Assembly (NCBI GenBank): GCA_947493585.1 | Contig: CANLRI010000001.1 | Span: forward strand, 620,001 to 684,000 | Source of the DNA: an uncultured Planococcus sp. | GTDB lineage: Bacteria; Bacillota; Bacilli; Bacillales_A; Planococcaceae | Direction of reading: 5' to 3' | DNA: 64,000 bases | Shown here: one piece after another, positions 25,946 through 35,079 of the stretch | Layout: each line of letters opens with the position of its first letter | Position numbering within the stretch: position 1 is the stretch's first letter | Made by a program: the position numbers and the translations under genes | Notes under the pieces: generated by a model | What the model was told of the DNA's origin: nothing | The model's database searches: none | The model's input: only the letters and a program-made list of their open reading frames with translations

Positions 25946-27670
25946 ATGAAAACTGTTTTCTCTTATACCAAACCCTATTCCTTCCTGATAGGTGTGGCAC
26001 TGTTCCTGATGCTCTTGGAGTTGGTTGTCGAACTCCTGCAGCCTTTGGTCATTGCGAGCATCATCGATGATGGCATCGTAGCTGGAGACCAAGACACGAT
26101 CATTCGCCTGGGGCTTGTGCTTATGGGCTTGTCATTGATTGGTTTTTTGTCAGGAGTTGTCAATTCGTATTTCGCTTCCCATGCATCCCACAGCTTTTCG
26201 TTTGACGTCAGGCGGGCAGTCTATGAGCGTGTTCAGTCGTTCTCGCTTGCGATGTTCAATAAGTTTCCGGCATCAGGCCTCATTACACGGCTGACAAGTG
26301 ACATCCAAATGATTCAGCAAGTGCTGTACATGGGTTTGCGCATCATGCTGCGCGCGCCGCTGATAGTCATTGGCAGCATGGTCATGGCGTTTGTCGTCAA
26401 TGCGCAATTGGCGATTTATTTGGTCATTGTCTTCCCGATTTTACTGGTGTTTTTATACGTTATGGTGAGAAAAGGCGTCGTCTATTTCAGCTTTGTGCAG
26501 CGTCGGCTTGATAAGGTCAACCGTATGGTGCAAGAAAACCTGCAAGCGGTCCGGCTGATCAAAGCATATTTGCGCGGCAAGTATGAAGCGAATCGATTCT
26601 CCGAAGTGGCGGGTGCGCTCAAGACCGATATGGTCAAAGCGTTCCGCATCATGGAAATTATTTTGCCAATTCTGCTATTTGGCATGAACGTCTCGCTGCT
26701 GGCAGTTATTTGGTTCGGTGCTTTTGGAATCCAGAGCGGTGATGCGCAAATCGGTGAATTAGTCGCCATCGTCAATTACGCAATGCGCATGACTGGTGCA
26801 TTTTCAATGTTCTCATTCATCATCATGGCCTTTGCGCGTGCCAAAGCATCTTCTGACCGTATCGAAGAAGTCCTGTTAGCGGATGATGACGGCGAGGCAG
26901 TAAATGGGGCGACTGTGCCGCTCAGAGAAGGGACCGTGCGTTTTGACGATGTTTCCTTTGCGTATCCGGGCACTTCCCGAAGAGTGCTTCAACACATTAG
27001 CTTCGAGCTGGCGCCGCGTGAAAAACTAGCTATTATGGGCGCTACGGGATCCGGGAAGACCTCGCTATTGCAGCTGATTCCGAGATTCTATGAAGCGACA
27101 GAAGGAAGCGTATCCGTGCACGGCCGTGACGTCCGTGAGTGGGATTTGCAGGAACTGCGCAAGACGATTGGGCTTGTGCCGCAGCAATCGATGCTCTTTA
27201 CCGGCAGCATTTCCAATAATCTGTCTTGGGGCAAGGAGCAGGCGGCGCTTTGGGAATTGCAGGGAGCTGCGGAAAAAGCGCAAATTGATGAAACGGTCCA
27301 GCGCTTTCCGAAAGGCTATGAAACGCGCGTCGGCCAAAAAGGCGTCAATTTATCCGGCGGTCAAAAGCAGCGCTTGTCGATCGCCCGGGCATTGGTACGC
27401 AAACCGTCGATTCTAATTCTCGATGATAGCACCAGTGCGCTTGATGTGAAGACCGAATCTGCCTTGTGGGCGGAGCTTGACAAAGAACAAGCGACGACAC
27501 TCTTGGTGACACAGAAAGTGCGCACGGCGATGCGTGCAGACCGCATCCTGCTGTTGGAGGACGGCGTCGCGTCAGCTTATGGTACACACGACGAACTATT
27601 GAATATGTCTCCTTTGTATCGTGAGATCGCACAGTCCCAACAAGCAGAGGAGGTGGATGAATATGTTTAA
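25946..27670 (+). CDS. ABC exporter half-transporter, degenerate-site subunit (BmrC/YheI-like)
   Basis: A 574-residue protein with six transmembrane helices (about 1-310) followed by an ATPase domain. Walker A is GATGSGKTS (about 366), the signature is LSGGQKQRLS, and Walker B is ILILDDSTSALD. The residue after the Walker B Asp is Asp instead of the catalytic Glu, as in the degenerate half of heterodimeric exporters such as BmrC and TM287. The partner gene overlaps its 3' end by 8 bases. Such pairs export drugs or lipids. No BmrB-like leader peptide gene was found in the 130 bases upstream. Confidence 0.92.
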   Translation: MKTVFSYTKPYSFLIGVALFLMLLELVVELLQPLVIASIIDDGIVAGDQDTIIRLGLVLMGLSLIGFLSGVVNSYFASHASHSFSFDVRRAVYERVQSFSLAMFNKFPASGLITRLTSDIQMIQQVLYMGLRIMLRAPLIVIGSMVMAFVVNAQLAIYLVIVFPILLVFLYVMVRKGVVYFSFVQRRLDKVNRMVQENLQAVRLIKAYLRGKYEANRFSEVAGALKTDMVKAFRIMEIILPILLFGMNVSLLAVIWFGAFGIQSGDAQIGELVAIVNYAMRMTGAFSMFSFIIMAFARAKASSDRIEEVLLADDDGEAVNGATVPLREGTVRFDDVSFAYPGTSRRVLQHISFELAPREKLAIMGATGSGKTSLLQLIPRFYEATEGSVSVHGRDVREWDLQELRKTIGLVPQQSMLFTGSISNNLSWGKEQAALWELQGAAEKAQIDETVQRFPKGYETRVGQKGVNLSGGQKQRLSIARALVRKPSILILDDSTSALDVKTESALWAELDKEQATTLLVTQKVRTAMRADRILLLEDGVASAYGTHDELLNMSPLYREIAQSQQAEEVDEYV

Positions 27671-29486
27671 TGCAATCCGCCGGCCTTTTGGCTACGAGCC
27701 GGTATTGACGAAGGAAGATTTGAAAAAATCACCGGATAACAAAAATGAACGCGCAAAAAACTGGAAATCCACCTTGCTGCGGATCTGGAAGCTGGTGGAC
27801 GAACAGCGCACGCTATTGATCATCGTCTTGACACTTGTATTCGTCAGTTCCGCAATGGCATTGCTCGGTCCATTTTTGATCGGTTATATCATTGATACGT
27901 ATATTGTGCCGGGAGCATTCGAAGGAATGGGCTTGATCATCGGTTGGCTGGTCGTGGTCTATGTGCTCCATTCGGTGACTCTCTACTTGCAAAACTACTG
28001 GATGGTCGGGATTGCCCAGCAAGTCGTCTATCAAATGCGGGCGGGACTGTTTGGGCATTTTCAGCGCTTGCCGGTGTCGTTTTTCGATAAACGCCAGCAC
28101 GGCGAATTGATGAGCCGCATGACCAACGATATCGAGAACGTTTCATCGACACTCAATACATCGTTCATACAAGTGTTTTCGAGTATTTTGACACTGGTCG
28201 GGACGGCAGTAGTCATGGTGTTTCTCAGCCCGATTCTCACCGTATTGACGTTCATCATCATTCCAATTATGTATTGGTCCGTTCGCTGGATTACAAAACG
28301 TACGGGCCGTTTGTATAAAGAACAGCAAAAAGCGGTTGGGGATCTGAACGGCATGATCGAAGAAACCATTTCTGGCCAAAAGATCGTCAAAGCCTTTTCC
28401 CAGGAAGACCGAGTCATGGATGAGTTTCTCGTCAAAAGCGAACGCCTCCGCCGCAACGGTTTCTGGGCTTGGACCTATGCCGGGTTCATCCCAAAAGTGA
28501 TGAACTTCCTCAACAACGGCAGTTTTGCGATCGTGGCGGGTGTCGGTGGATTGCTTGCTCTGAACGGCTCGGTCACAATCGGCGTGATTGTTATCTTCAC
28601 CGAGTATTCCCGCCAGTTCACACGGCCGTTGAACGATTTGGCGAACCAATTCAATACGGTGCTGTCGGCTATTGCAGGGGCTGAACGTGTCTTCGCCATC
28701 ATGGATGAAGCAGAAGAAGCCGATGATACAAAACACAACGCCGAAAAGCGGCTTGAAGGAAAAGTTGAATTCGATAATGTGTCTTTTAAATACGAAGGCG
28801 CCGAAGAGGAATGGACCATTCGCAATTTGAGCTTTACGGTGGAAACTGGGCAGACGGCGGCTTTCGTCGGGGCGACAGGTGCCGGCAAAACGACGGTCAT
28901 GCAGCTATTGGCAAGATTTTACGATGTCGATGAAGGCGAGATCCGCATCGACGGCACGCCGATCGGGGCGATGCCGCGCGAGACTTTGCGCAAGCAAATT
29001 GCGTTCGTGTTGCAGGACCCGTTCTTGTTCGAAGCTTCGGTCAGCGACAACATCCGCTACGGTAAGCTTGATGCGAGCGACGAGGAAGTGGTGGAAGCAG
29101 CGAAACAAGCCAACGCCCATGACTTCATCTCCAAACTGCCTGAAGGCTACGACACAGTGCTGTCTGGCGACGGTTCGATGATCAGCCAGGGGCAGAAGCA
29201 ATTGTTGTCGATTGCGCGGGCGCTAATCGCCGATCCGGTCATTTTGCTGCTCGACGAGGCGACGAGTTCGATTGACACCGTGACGGAGCTGAAAATCCAG
29301 GAAGCGCTCGAACGGCTTATGGAAGGGCGCACGAGTTTTGTTATTGCCCATCGGTTGAATACAGTGAGAAAAGCGGACTTCGTCTATGTCATGGAACTCG
29401 GCAAGCTGGTCGAATCAGGCAGCCAGGACGAATTGCTGAAACAAGATGGCTTGTATGCGACGATGCTCGCAGATGCCAAATTATAA
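27663..29486 (+). CDS. ABC exporter half-transporter, catalytic subunit (BmrD/YheH-like)
   Basis: A 607-residue partner of the preceding half-transporter. An N-terminal extension of about 45 residues is followed by six helices and an ATPase domain with Walker A GATGAGKTT and Walker B VILLLDEATSSID (catalytic Glu intact). Its signature is altered to ISQGQKQLLS. Because signature and Walker motifs of opposite subunits face each other, the pair would have one consensus and one degenerate ATP site. ATG 27663, 9 bases after AGGAGG, is preferred over 27657, giving an 8-base overlap with the upstream gene. A terminator follows. Confidence 0.92.
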   Translation: MFNAIRRPFGYEPVLTKEDLKKSPDNKNERAKNWKSTLLRIWKLVDEQRTLLIIVLTLVFVSSAMALLGPFLIGYIIDTYIVPGAFEGMGLIIGWLVVVYVLHSVTLYLQNYWMVGIAQQVVYQMRAGLFGHFQRLPVSFFDKRQHGELMSRMTNDIENVSSTLNTSFIQVFSSILTLVGTAVVMVFLSPILTVLTFIIIPIMYWSVRWITKRTGRLYKEQQKAVGDLNGMIEETISGQKIVKAFSQEDRVMDEFLVKSERLRRNGFWAWTYAGFIPKVMNFLNNGSFAIVAGVGGLLALNGSVTIGVIVIFTEYSRQFTRPLNDLANQFNTVLSAIAGAERVFAIMDEAEEADDTKHNAEKRLEGKVEFDNVSFKYEGAEEEWTIRNLSFTVETGQTAAFVGATGAGKTTVMQLLARFYDVDEGEIRIDGTPIGAMPRETLRKQIAFVLQDPFLFEASVSDNIRYGKLDASDEEVVEAAKQANAHDFISKLPEGYDTVLSGDGSMISQGQKQLLSIARALIADPVILLLDEATSSIDTVTELKIQEALERLMEGRTSFVIAHRLNTVRKADFVYVMELGKLVESGSQDELLKQDGLYATMLADAKL

Positions 29487-29493
29487 TGAAACT

Positions 29494-29533
29494 AAAGCAC
29501 GAGGCGGAGAAGAGTCTGCCTTGTGCTTTTCTT
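29494..29533 (+). terminator. Terminator of the ABC exporter operon
   Basis: Stem AAAGCAC-GAGGC / GCCTT-GTGCTTT with a 12-base loop and T-rich tail, 8 bases after the stop. Confidence 0.8.
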
Positions 29534-29630
29534 ATGGAAAAGAACAGGCAATGGAAGAAGCCTTAATTTCTGGAATCAGGTGGCGGGCTTTGCTGTGGGC
29601 GGTTATGATAAGAAGAAAAAGGAAGGCGGG

Positions 29631-30485
29631 ATGGAAATGGAATTATCCCTGTCGATTGCGTCGTTTCCGCTGGATGCGGAGACTGCGAGGGAAATGGAAC
29701 AGCTGATTTCCGGTGAACCGGATGAATGCCGAACTTTGCTGCACAATGAATTATGGCAAAAACCGTTTGCGAAAGGATTTGCGGTGCTTGCTTACACCGA
29801 TAGCGGAGAGTTGGTCGGCTGTGCGGCTGCAGGCGATTTGGTCGGCTTGCACCATTATGAATGGTCGGCATTTGTCGCACCGGATTACCGCCGGCTTGGG
29901 CTGGCAACGGCTTTGGCTGATGGCGTGCGGCATTCTCTCGAACAGCGCGGGGCAGAAAGCGTACTTGCGGCATTCACGGAGCATAGCGCATCGGATAGCT
30001 GGCTAGAGGGCCTTGGCTATCATCGTTCTTTCCAAGAATTGCAGTTTGCAGCGGATCCTCTTGCGGCTTACGAACTCGGAGAGGGAGTAGAGATTGCTGC
30101 GTATGAAGAAAAGCATTTGGATGAATTGGCGAATCTTTTGCGCGCGGCATTTGATGAATCTGTTCTTCCGGTGCTTGAGCACAATCTAGAAGATTCGGAA
30201 CGCCATGTTTATTTAATGCGGCATGAAGGCAAGCTCGTCGCAACCGCGACATTGAGCAGTGAAGACCAGGCTTTATGGGTGACGGCGCTCGCTGTGTCGC
30301 CGGAAATCCAGCGATCAGGCCATGGCCAAGCATTTTTGAAGTGGGCGCGGCAGTTAGCGCATCAGAAAAAACTGGCGCGTGTGCTGGTCGAAGTGGAAAC
30401 TGACAATGTGGCGCGATCGGTTTATGAGAAGGCAGGCTTTACGAAGCTATCAACCATTTCCTATTGGCAACCCGCGCTGCAATAA
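29631..30485 (+). CDS. Tandem GNAT acetyltransferase
   Basis: A 284-residue protein with two GNAT folds. The N-terminal one contains FVAPDYRRLGLATALADGVRH (the R-x-x-G-x-A acetyl-CoA loop) near residue 80. The C-terminal one contains ALAVSPEIQRSGHGQAFLKW (Q-x-x-G-x-G) near 225 and the usual VEVETDNVARSVYEKAGF. It would transfer an acetyl group from acetyl-CoA to an unknown amine. ATG 29631 is just after GGAAGGCGGG; ATG 29637 is also possible. It sits between two terminators, so it is probably monocistronic. Confidence 0.85.
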   Translation: MEMELSLSIASFPLDAETAREMEQLISGEPDECRTLLHNELWQKPFAKGFAVLAYTDSGELVGCAAAGDLVGLHHYEWSAFVAPDYRRLGLATALADGVRHSLEQRGAESVLAAFTEHSASDSWLEGLGYHRSFQELQFAADPLAAYELGEGVEIAAYEEKHLDELANLLRAAFDESVLPVLEHNLEDSERHVYLMRHEGKLVATATLSSEDQALWVTALAVSPEIQRSGHGQAFLKWARQLAHQKKLARVLVEVETDNVARSVYEKAGFTKLSTISYWQPALQ

Positions 30486-30517
30486 AAAAACCGCCCAGCA
30501 GTGAATCCGCTGGACAG
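30484..30517 (-). terminator. Terminator of the YusW-like lipoprotein gene
   Basis: On the minus strand the stem CCAGC / GCTGG is followed by GCGG and seven T. It is close to the converging acetyltransferase stop. Confidence 0.65.
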
Positions 30518-30531
30518 TTATCTTTTAAAGC

Positions 30532-31050
30532 TTATTGGTTTGTTTGTTCATAATTTTTATCGGAACCGTCTGCATAGTCTACTTCAATTTCGATTTTCTT
30601 GAAGCCTTGGTCAATGCCAAAAGCTTCGACGACTTGGCTGATGACTTCATCATCTGGCGTATCAGGGGTTAAGTTCAACTGTGACAAACCTGGTTCCATT
30701 TCATTGAAGGCGTCATCGCCTGTCAGGTTCACACCGTCGATTTTGTTTTCATATTCGGCCTCTACCTGGCCACGTTCTTCTTCGTAGCTAAGGTCTAGTG
30801 CATCATCTTGGTCAGGCATATCGACATCAACGGACAAATCAGTGAATCCGTATGTTTCACCATCCGCAGTTGCTTCAGTTCCGCCGCTTGGAGAAGCATC
30901 TTCAGTCGATTCTGCTTCCGGCGCTGCCGTTTCTTCAGCGGCCTCATCTGTGACGGGCTGCGTGACTTCCTCGTCATCGCCGCAAGCTGCCAAGGCAAGT
31001 GCGGAAGACATGATAAGGGCAGGGAAAATCAATTTTTTGTTTTTTGTCAT
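30532..31050 (-). CDS. YusW-like lipoprotein
   Basis: A 172-residue secreted lipoprotein. The signal peptide ends in the lipobox LALAAC (Cys23), so the mature protein is anchored outside the membrane. A low-complexity acidic linker rich in Glu, Ala and Thr spans about 25-65. The C-terminal YusW-like domain follows, with DVDMPDQDDALDLSYEEERG and IEIEVDYADGSD. ATG 31050 is chosen for its signal peptide and upstream AAAGGGAG; the longer frame adds 22 residues that would spoil the signal. The function is unknown. It is divergent from the tryptophan dioxygenase gene. Confidence 0.85.
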   Translation of the reverse strand: MTKNKKLIFPALIMSSALALAACGDDEEVTQPVTDEAAEETAAPEAESTEDASPSGGTEATADGETYGFTDLSVDVDMPDQDDALDLSYEEERGQVEAEYENKIDGVNLTGDDAFNEMEPGLSQLNLTPDTPDDEVISQVVEAFGIDQGFKKIEIEVDYADGSDKNYEQTNQ

Positions 31051-31196
31051 AACATAAAACTCCCTTTCAATTTTACTGTTTACCGTTCTATTCCCGAAAT
31101 TATGGGAAGTAAGCAATGAAAAATGTAAAAAAGTATCGTACGATAGAAACCACTAGCAGAGTCGAGCACAAGCTGAGCTTGAATGGAGCCATTGAA

Positions 31197-32051
31197 ATGG
31201 ACAAATACAAAAACGGGCAGAACATCGCCGCTGCAAACGAACAAAATATCCGCACGGATTTCAAGGAAAGCATGACTTACGGTGATTATTTGCATCTCGA
31301 CAAGCTGTTGTCTGCACAGGACGGTGTCAGCGGACACCACGATGAATCGCTTTTCATCATCATCCACCAAGTATCGGAACTGTGGATGAAGCTGATCCTG
31401 CACGAATTGTCGGCGGCCATCCGCCATATCGATGCGGATGATCTGCAGCCGGCATTCAAGCAATTGGCACGCGTATCGCGCATCCAATCGCAGATCATTC
31501 AAGGCTGGGATGTGCTGTCGACCTTGACGCCTGCCGAATACCTGGAGTTCCGGGATGACCTCGGCAATGCGAGCGGCTTTCAGTCCTACCAGTACCGCAT
31601 GATCGAATTTGCGCTCGGCTACAAAACGAAGCATGTCTTGAGTATTTACGAAAAAGACCCGGCCTTGCATGAGCAATTAACACAAGCGTTCCACGCACCG
31701 GGCTTGTATGATGCCGCTATCCAAAAATTGGCGCGCAGCGGATTTAAAATTGACGACAGCGTCCTATCGCGCGATGTCAGCACTGTATATGAACCGAATG
31801 ACAGCGTCCGGGAAGCATGGAAGGAAATTTACCGCAATGTTGATGAACATTGGGAGCTGTATCAATTGGCGGAGAAATTGGTCGATATTGAAGATTGGCT
31901 GCAGCAATGGCGTTTCCGCCACATGAAGACGGTCGAACGGATCATCGGCTTCAAACAAGGCACAGGCGGATCGTCCGGCGTCAATTATTTGAAGAAAGTA
32001 TTGGATCAATATTTCTTCCCAGAACTTTGGCAAATCCGGACAGACGTCTAA
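31197..32051 (+). CDS. kynA: Tryptophan 2,3-dioxygenase
   Basis: A 284-residue haem enzyme that oxidises L-tryptophan to N-formylkynurenine, the first step of the kynurenine pathway. Family motifs are [10 protein letters not shown], the distal [18 protein letters not shown] (with the His, Tyr/Phe and Glu positions of the substrate pocket), and the proximal region [20 protein letters not shown] containing the haem-ligand His. The length equals bacterial KynA. ATG 31197 has GGAG 8 bases upstream; the longer frame has no ribosome site. kynB and kynU, usually adjacent, are absent here. The next gene is an unrelated phosphodiesterase 14 bases on. Confidence 0.93.
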   Translation: MDKYKNGQNIAAANEQNIRTDFKESMTYGDYLHLDKLLSAQDGVSGHHDESLFIIIHQVSELWMKLILHELSAAIRHIDADDLQPAFKQLARVSRIQSQIIQGWDVLSTLTPAEYLEFRDDLGNASGFQSYQYRMIEFALGYKTKHVLSIYEKDPALHEQLTQAFHAPGLYDAAIQKLARSGFKIDDSVLSRDVSTVYEPNDSVREAWKEIYRNVDEHWELYQLAEKLVDIEDWLQQWRFRHMKTVERIIGFKQGTGGSSGVNYLKKVLDQYFFPELWQIRTDV

Positions 32052-32065
32052 AAGGAGGCTGGCTT

Positions 32066-32773
32066 ATGGAAATTTTTGCGCATCGCGGAAGTTCGGGCAC
32101 ACATCCGGAAAATACGCTGCCTGCTTTTATGGAAGCGGCAGCCTTGCCAGTTCACGGAGTAGAACTGGATGTCCATTTATCAAAAGACGGGGAGCTTGTC
32201 GTCATTCACGATGAAAAAGTGAACCGTACCACCAATGGCAAAGCTTATGTGAAAGACTTGTCACTTGCCGAGTTGAAACAACTGGATGCCGGAAGCTGGA
32301 AAGCGGGCGAGTGGGCCGGGACGGCGATTCCGACATTGGCGGAAGTTTTCAATGTATTTAAAGATACCCCTCATGTACTGAATGTTGAGCTCAAAACGGA
32401 TATATTTCCGTATTCGGGTGCTGTGGAAAAAGTGGTGAGACTTGCAGCACGACATGGTATGGAGGATAGGCTTATCATTTCTTCATTCAACCATCCGGAT
32501 GTGAAATTGGCAGTACATAGCCATCACGTGGCAGGGGCGATTTTGGCTTCTAATATTTTAGTGGATATGTCCGCTTATGCAGAGACGGTCGGGACAAAGC
32601 GGCTTCATTTGTCCTTGCCGTATGCGCTTCGGCACGGTGCCGAACTGATCGAAAAAGGCTGTGAGATCTATGTCTATACCGTCAATCGGCTGGACTACGC
32701 CGAGCAATTGCAACAGATCGGCGCCTCGGGCATCTTCACGGATTATCCGCAAAGAATGCTGGAGGAATTGTGA
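32066..32773 (+). CDS. Glycerophosphodiester phosphodiesterase
   Basis: A 235-residue cytoplasmic GDPD. It hydrolyses glycerophosphodiesters from phospholipid turnover to glycerol 3-phosphate and an alcohol. Conserved elements are FAHRGSSGTHPENT (catalytic His and metal Glu), VELDVHLSKDGELVVIHD (metal Glu/Asp and second catalytic His), VLNVELKTD and the late YVYTVNR. No signal peptide is present, which matches the YqiK-type cytoplasmic class rather than GlpQ. It follows kynA by 14 bases with a perfect AAAAGGAGG, so the two are co-transcribed although metabolically unrelated. Confidence 0.92.
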   Translation: MEIFAHRGSSGTHPENTLPAFMEAAALPVHGVELDVHLSKDGELVVIHDEKVNRTTNGKAYVKDLSLAELKQLDAGSWKAGEWAGTAIPTLAEVFNVFKDTPHVLNVELKTDIFPYSGAVEKVVRLAARHGMEDRLIISSFNHPDVKLAVHSHHVAGAILASNILVDMSAYAETVGTKRLHLSLPYALRHGAELIEKGCEIYVYTVNRLDYAEQLQQIGASGIFTDYPQRMLEEL

Positions 32774-32786
32774 TGAAGCGAGTGGG

Positions 32787-32936
32787 GTGATTATCTGGCT
32801 GCTTGCAGTACTCATGTTGGGCGTCGTCGGTGCTACAGGCTGGCCGCTCGTTGCAGGATTAATCCTGTTGCCAATCTTTTTCATTGGAAAGCCATGGTAT
32901 ACGAGCTTTACGAAAAACACAGCCGAACACAAATAG
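32787..32936 (+). CDS. Small single- or double-span membrane protein (49 residues)
   Basis: GTG 32787 opens a 49-codon frame directly after the phosphodiesterase gene. It encodes two short hydrophobic runs, IIWLLAVLMLGVVGATG and WPLVAGLILLPIFFIG, and a polar tail KPWYTSFTKNTAEHK. The hydrophobic pattern, the stop just before a strong terminator and the tight spacing suggest a real small membrane protein ending the kynA operon. The ribosome site is weak (GAAGCGAG). No family was recognised. Confidence 0.55.
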   Translation: MIIWLLAVLMLGVVGATGWPLVAGLILLPIFFIGKPWYTSFTKNTAEHK

Positions 32937-32986
32937 AAAACCGCCCGATGGATGTCAAATCGACATCCATCGGGCGGTTTTTCATT
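32937..32986. terminator. Strong bidirectional terminator
   Basis: Sixteen-bp perfect stem CCGCCCGATGGATGTC with its complement and loop AAATC, followed by TTTTTC on the plus strand and TTTTC on the minus strand. It separates the kynA operon from the converging DUF2804 gene. Confidence 0.92.
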
Positions 32987-32994
32987 TGAAATAA

Positions 32995-34014
32995 TTACCA
33001 CTTGGCATAATGTTCTTCTGCAGAGCCGAGCAATTGGTGGATTTTGACTTTCTTGCCATCTGCATAGCGAACATAGCCATTGTAATACCCGAACAATTGA
33101 TGAACTTCCGATTTCACAAGGCGCGCGTCGGATTTCGAAACCCGCTCGTAAAAAGGCGTGAACGTCAATTTGACATCATCGGTCAGCTTGGTGTGGATCA
33201 GCCAGGGCTTTTTAAAATCATCGTCATCGTAGCGGAAAATGACATCCTCGCTGATTTTGGTCATGCGGCCATTGACGAAAAAGGCATTTTCCGTCATTCC
33301 TGTGCCGTCGGTCCATTTGCCGCCAAAATTCAAGCCTATTACTTTGCCCAGCGAACGTTGAGAAGCCATGCCCCAGTTCCATACGGCTTCACGCGGCCAG
33401 ATGCCCCGTCCGTAATCTAAAACCGAAAAGCTATCCATTTCATCGAATTCATAACGCTTTGGCCCGATTTGAACAATACCGGTTGTCGGCAAGGCGTGGT
33501 GCTTAGCGGTGAATTGGAAGGTCTGGCGGTTCCAGGGAATGACGACATTCAAGGATTCCATTTCCTGTGGATGGGCAATCGTTAGCGAAGCATGCAATTT
33601 TTCCCCTTCAAAATCAGGGACAGTTACAGCTAAACGCGTCTTGCCGTCTTCATAGGTCGAATGGATCGACATCTCGGAATTGTGGAAAAGTGAACTGTCC
33701 AACACGCTGGCGGATAGACGCAAGTTCCTGGAATACGGCACCATGACCGTTTTCTCGAAAAAGCGCTGCGTTTCGTAATTCAGAAAATAAACAAAGCAGA
33801 CAGCGGCATAATCCAAATGGCAGATGGTGGCTGAAAAAACAATCTCATCACCGAATACGCACCAGTAATTCCATTTTTTCTTGCGCAGGAAATTGCCTTT
33901 CAAATTGCATTCTACAAGCGGCTTTTTGGCGTAGCCGATGGCGTTGGGATTCAATTGGCCTTTGGCATCACATAATTTAACGTGTTCTGTAAGTTCCCGT
34001 TCCACATGTTGCAT
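32995..34014 (-). CDS. DUF2804 family protein
   Basis: A 339-residue soluble protein with no signal peptide that matches the DUF2804 family pattern. The N-terminus has LTEHVKLCDAKGQLNPNAIG, the middle DYAAVCFVYFLNYETQ, and the C-terminal half DYGRGIWPREAVWNWGMASQ and GLNFGGKWTDGTGMTENAF. The fold and role of this family are not established; the beta-rich sequence resembles lipocalin-like or hydroxyneurosporene-synthase-like proteins. ATG 34014 follows GAGGTGG. It is convergent with the kynA operon and probably a single gene. Confidence 0.75.
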   Translation of the reverse strand: MQHVERELTEHVKLCDAKGQLNPNAIGYAKKPLVECNLKGNFLRKKKWNYWCVFGDEIVFSATICHLDYAAVCFVYFLNYETQRFFEKTVMVPYSRNLRLSASVLDSSLFHNSEMSIHSTYEDGKTRLAVTVPDFEGEKLHASLTIAHPQEMESLNVVIPWNRQTFQFTAKHHALPTTGIVQIGPKRYEFDEMDSFSVLDYGRGIWPREAVWNWGMASQRSLGKVIGLNFGGKWTDGTGMTENAFFVNGRMTKISEDVIFRYDDDDFKKPWLIHTKLTDDVKLTFTPFYERVSKSDARLVKSEVHQLFGYYNGYVRYADGKKVKIHQLLGSAEEHYAKW

Positions 34015-34113
34015 CGAATCCACCTCACTGTCTTTATATGCCCTTATTGTATCAGAAATTCCCGGGTTTTCCCGGAAAAATGCTGTAAGATGGGCACAAA
34101 GACTAGTGTTTTA

Positions 34114-34980
34114 TTATACGCTTCCAGGCGGGCGTCTCCACATAAACGCCAAGGTGCCTTCTCCTGCATGGACGGCTAGAGATGAACTCAAGTTGCCGAT
34201 TAGTACTTCCGCTTCAGGTGCGAACTTCAAAAGTTCAGTTTTTAACTCTTCGGCCTGTTCAGGAATATGGCCGTGCATGATTTGGAAGTAATGGATGCCA
34301 TATTGCTCGTGGTCTGCCTTGGCACGTTCGAGCAAATACGCTAATGCTTTCTTATGGGAACGTACCTTATCGATCGGCTCCAACTCGCCTTTCTCGGTAA
34401 GCTGGACAATCGGCTTGATCTTCAAGACACTGCCGATATAGTACTGGGCACCGCTCATTCGGCCGCCTTTATACAATTGGCTCAAATTCCCGATCAGGAT
34501 GAAATTACGGAAGTTTGTTGTTTCTTTCTCAAGGCGCTGGGTGATTTCTTCGGCAGATAGGCCTTGTTCCTGAAGTTCCAGGCCACGTTCAAGAAGTCCG
34601 GATAAGCCATATGATAAAGCGAGTGAATCGACGGTATATACCTTGAAATCCGTCATCTCAGCACCGGTCATGGAAGAAGCAATCGTGCCACTTAGCTTGG
34701 CCGATGCATGGACCGCGATGGCGCATTCGTATTCCTCTTTCAGCTTTTCATAAAGCTCCGCAAACTTTCCAGCAGAAGGCTGGGAAGTTTTCGGGAAATC
34801 CTTCGAGCTTTTCATGCGTGCATAGAGTTCGTCGTTCGACAAATCGATGCCATCGTCGATAAACTCTTCCGACCCGAAATGAATATTCAACGGGACGATA
34901 TAAACGTCGGGATGGGCTTTAAATCGTTCTGTAACATATCCAGTTGTATCCATGATCCATGCAATTGGCTTTTTCATCAT
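34114..34980 (-). CDS. DegV family fatty-acid-binding protein
   Basis: A 288-residue DegV protein. The fatty-acid head-group motif appears as KTSQPSAGKFAELYEKL (Thr-Ser-Gln-Pro near 66), and the first strand is AWIMDTTGYVTERF. The mid segment LYKGGRMSGAQYYIGSVLKIKPI is the usual R/K-G-G-R-x-S element with loss of some residues. DegV/FakB proteins bind fatty acids and, with the kinase FakA, help phosphorylate exogenous fatty acids for phospholipid synthesis. A PlsY-like acyltransferase gene lies next upstream on the same strand, which fits phospholipid metabolism; the 99-base gap suggests separate transcription. Confidence 0.88.
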   Translation of the reverse strand: MMKKPIAWIMDTTGYVTERFKAHPDVYIVPLNIHFGSEEFIDDGIDLSNDELYARMKSSKDFPKTSQPSAGKFAELYEKLKEEYECAIAVHASAKLSGTIASSMTGAEMTDFKVYTVDSLALSYGLSGLLERGLELQEQGLSAEEITQRLEKETTNFRNFILIGNLSQLYKGGRMSGAQYYIGSVLKIKPIVQLTEKGELEPIDKVRSHKKALAYLLERAKADHEQYGIHYFQIMHGHIPEQAEELKTELLKFAPEAEVLIGNLSSSLAVHAGEGTLAFMWRRPPGSV

Positions 34981-35079
34981 AAAACCCCTATCTATTGAGT
35001 ATTTTGAATAATAAAACTATAACACGGATAATAATATGGTCCTAGCTTTGTCAAATAAAAATCTGTAATGACAGGACAT

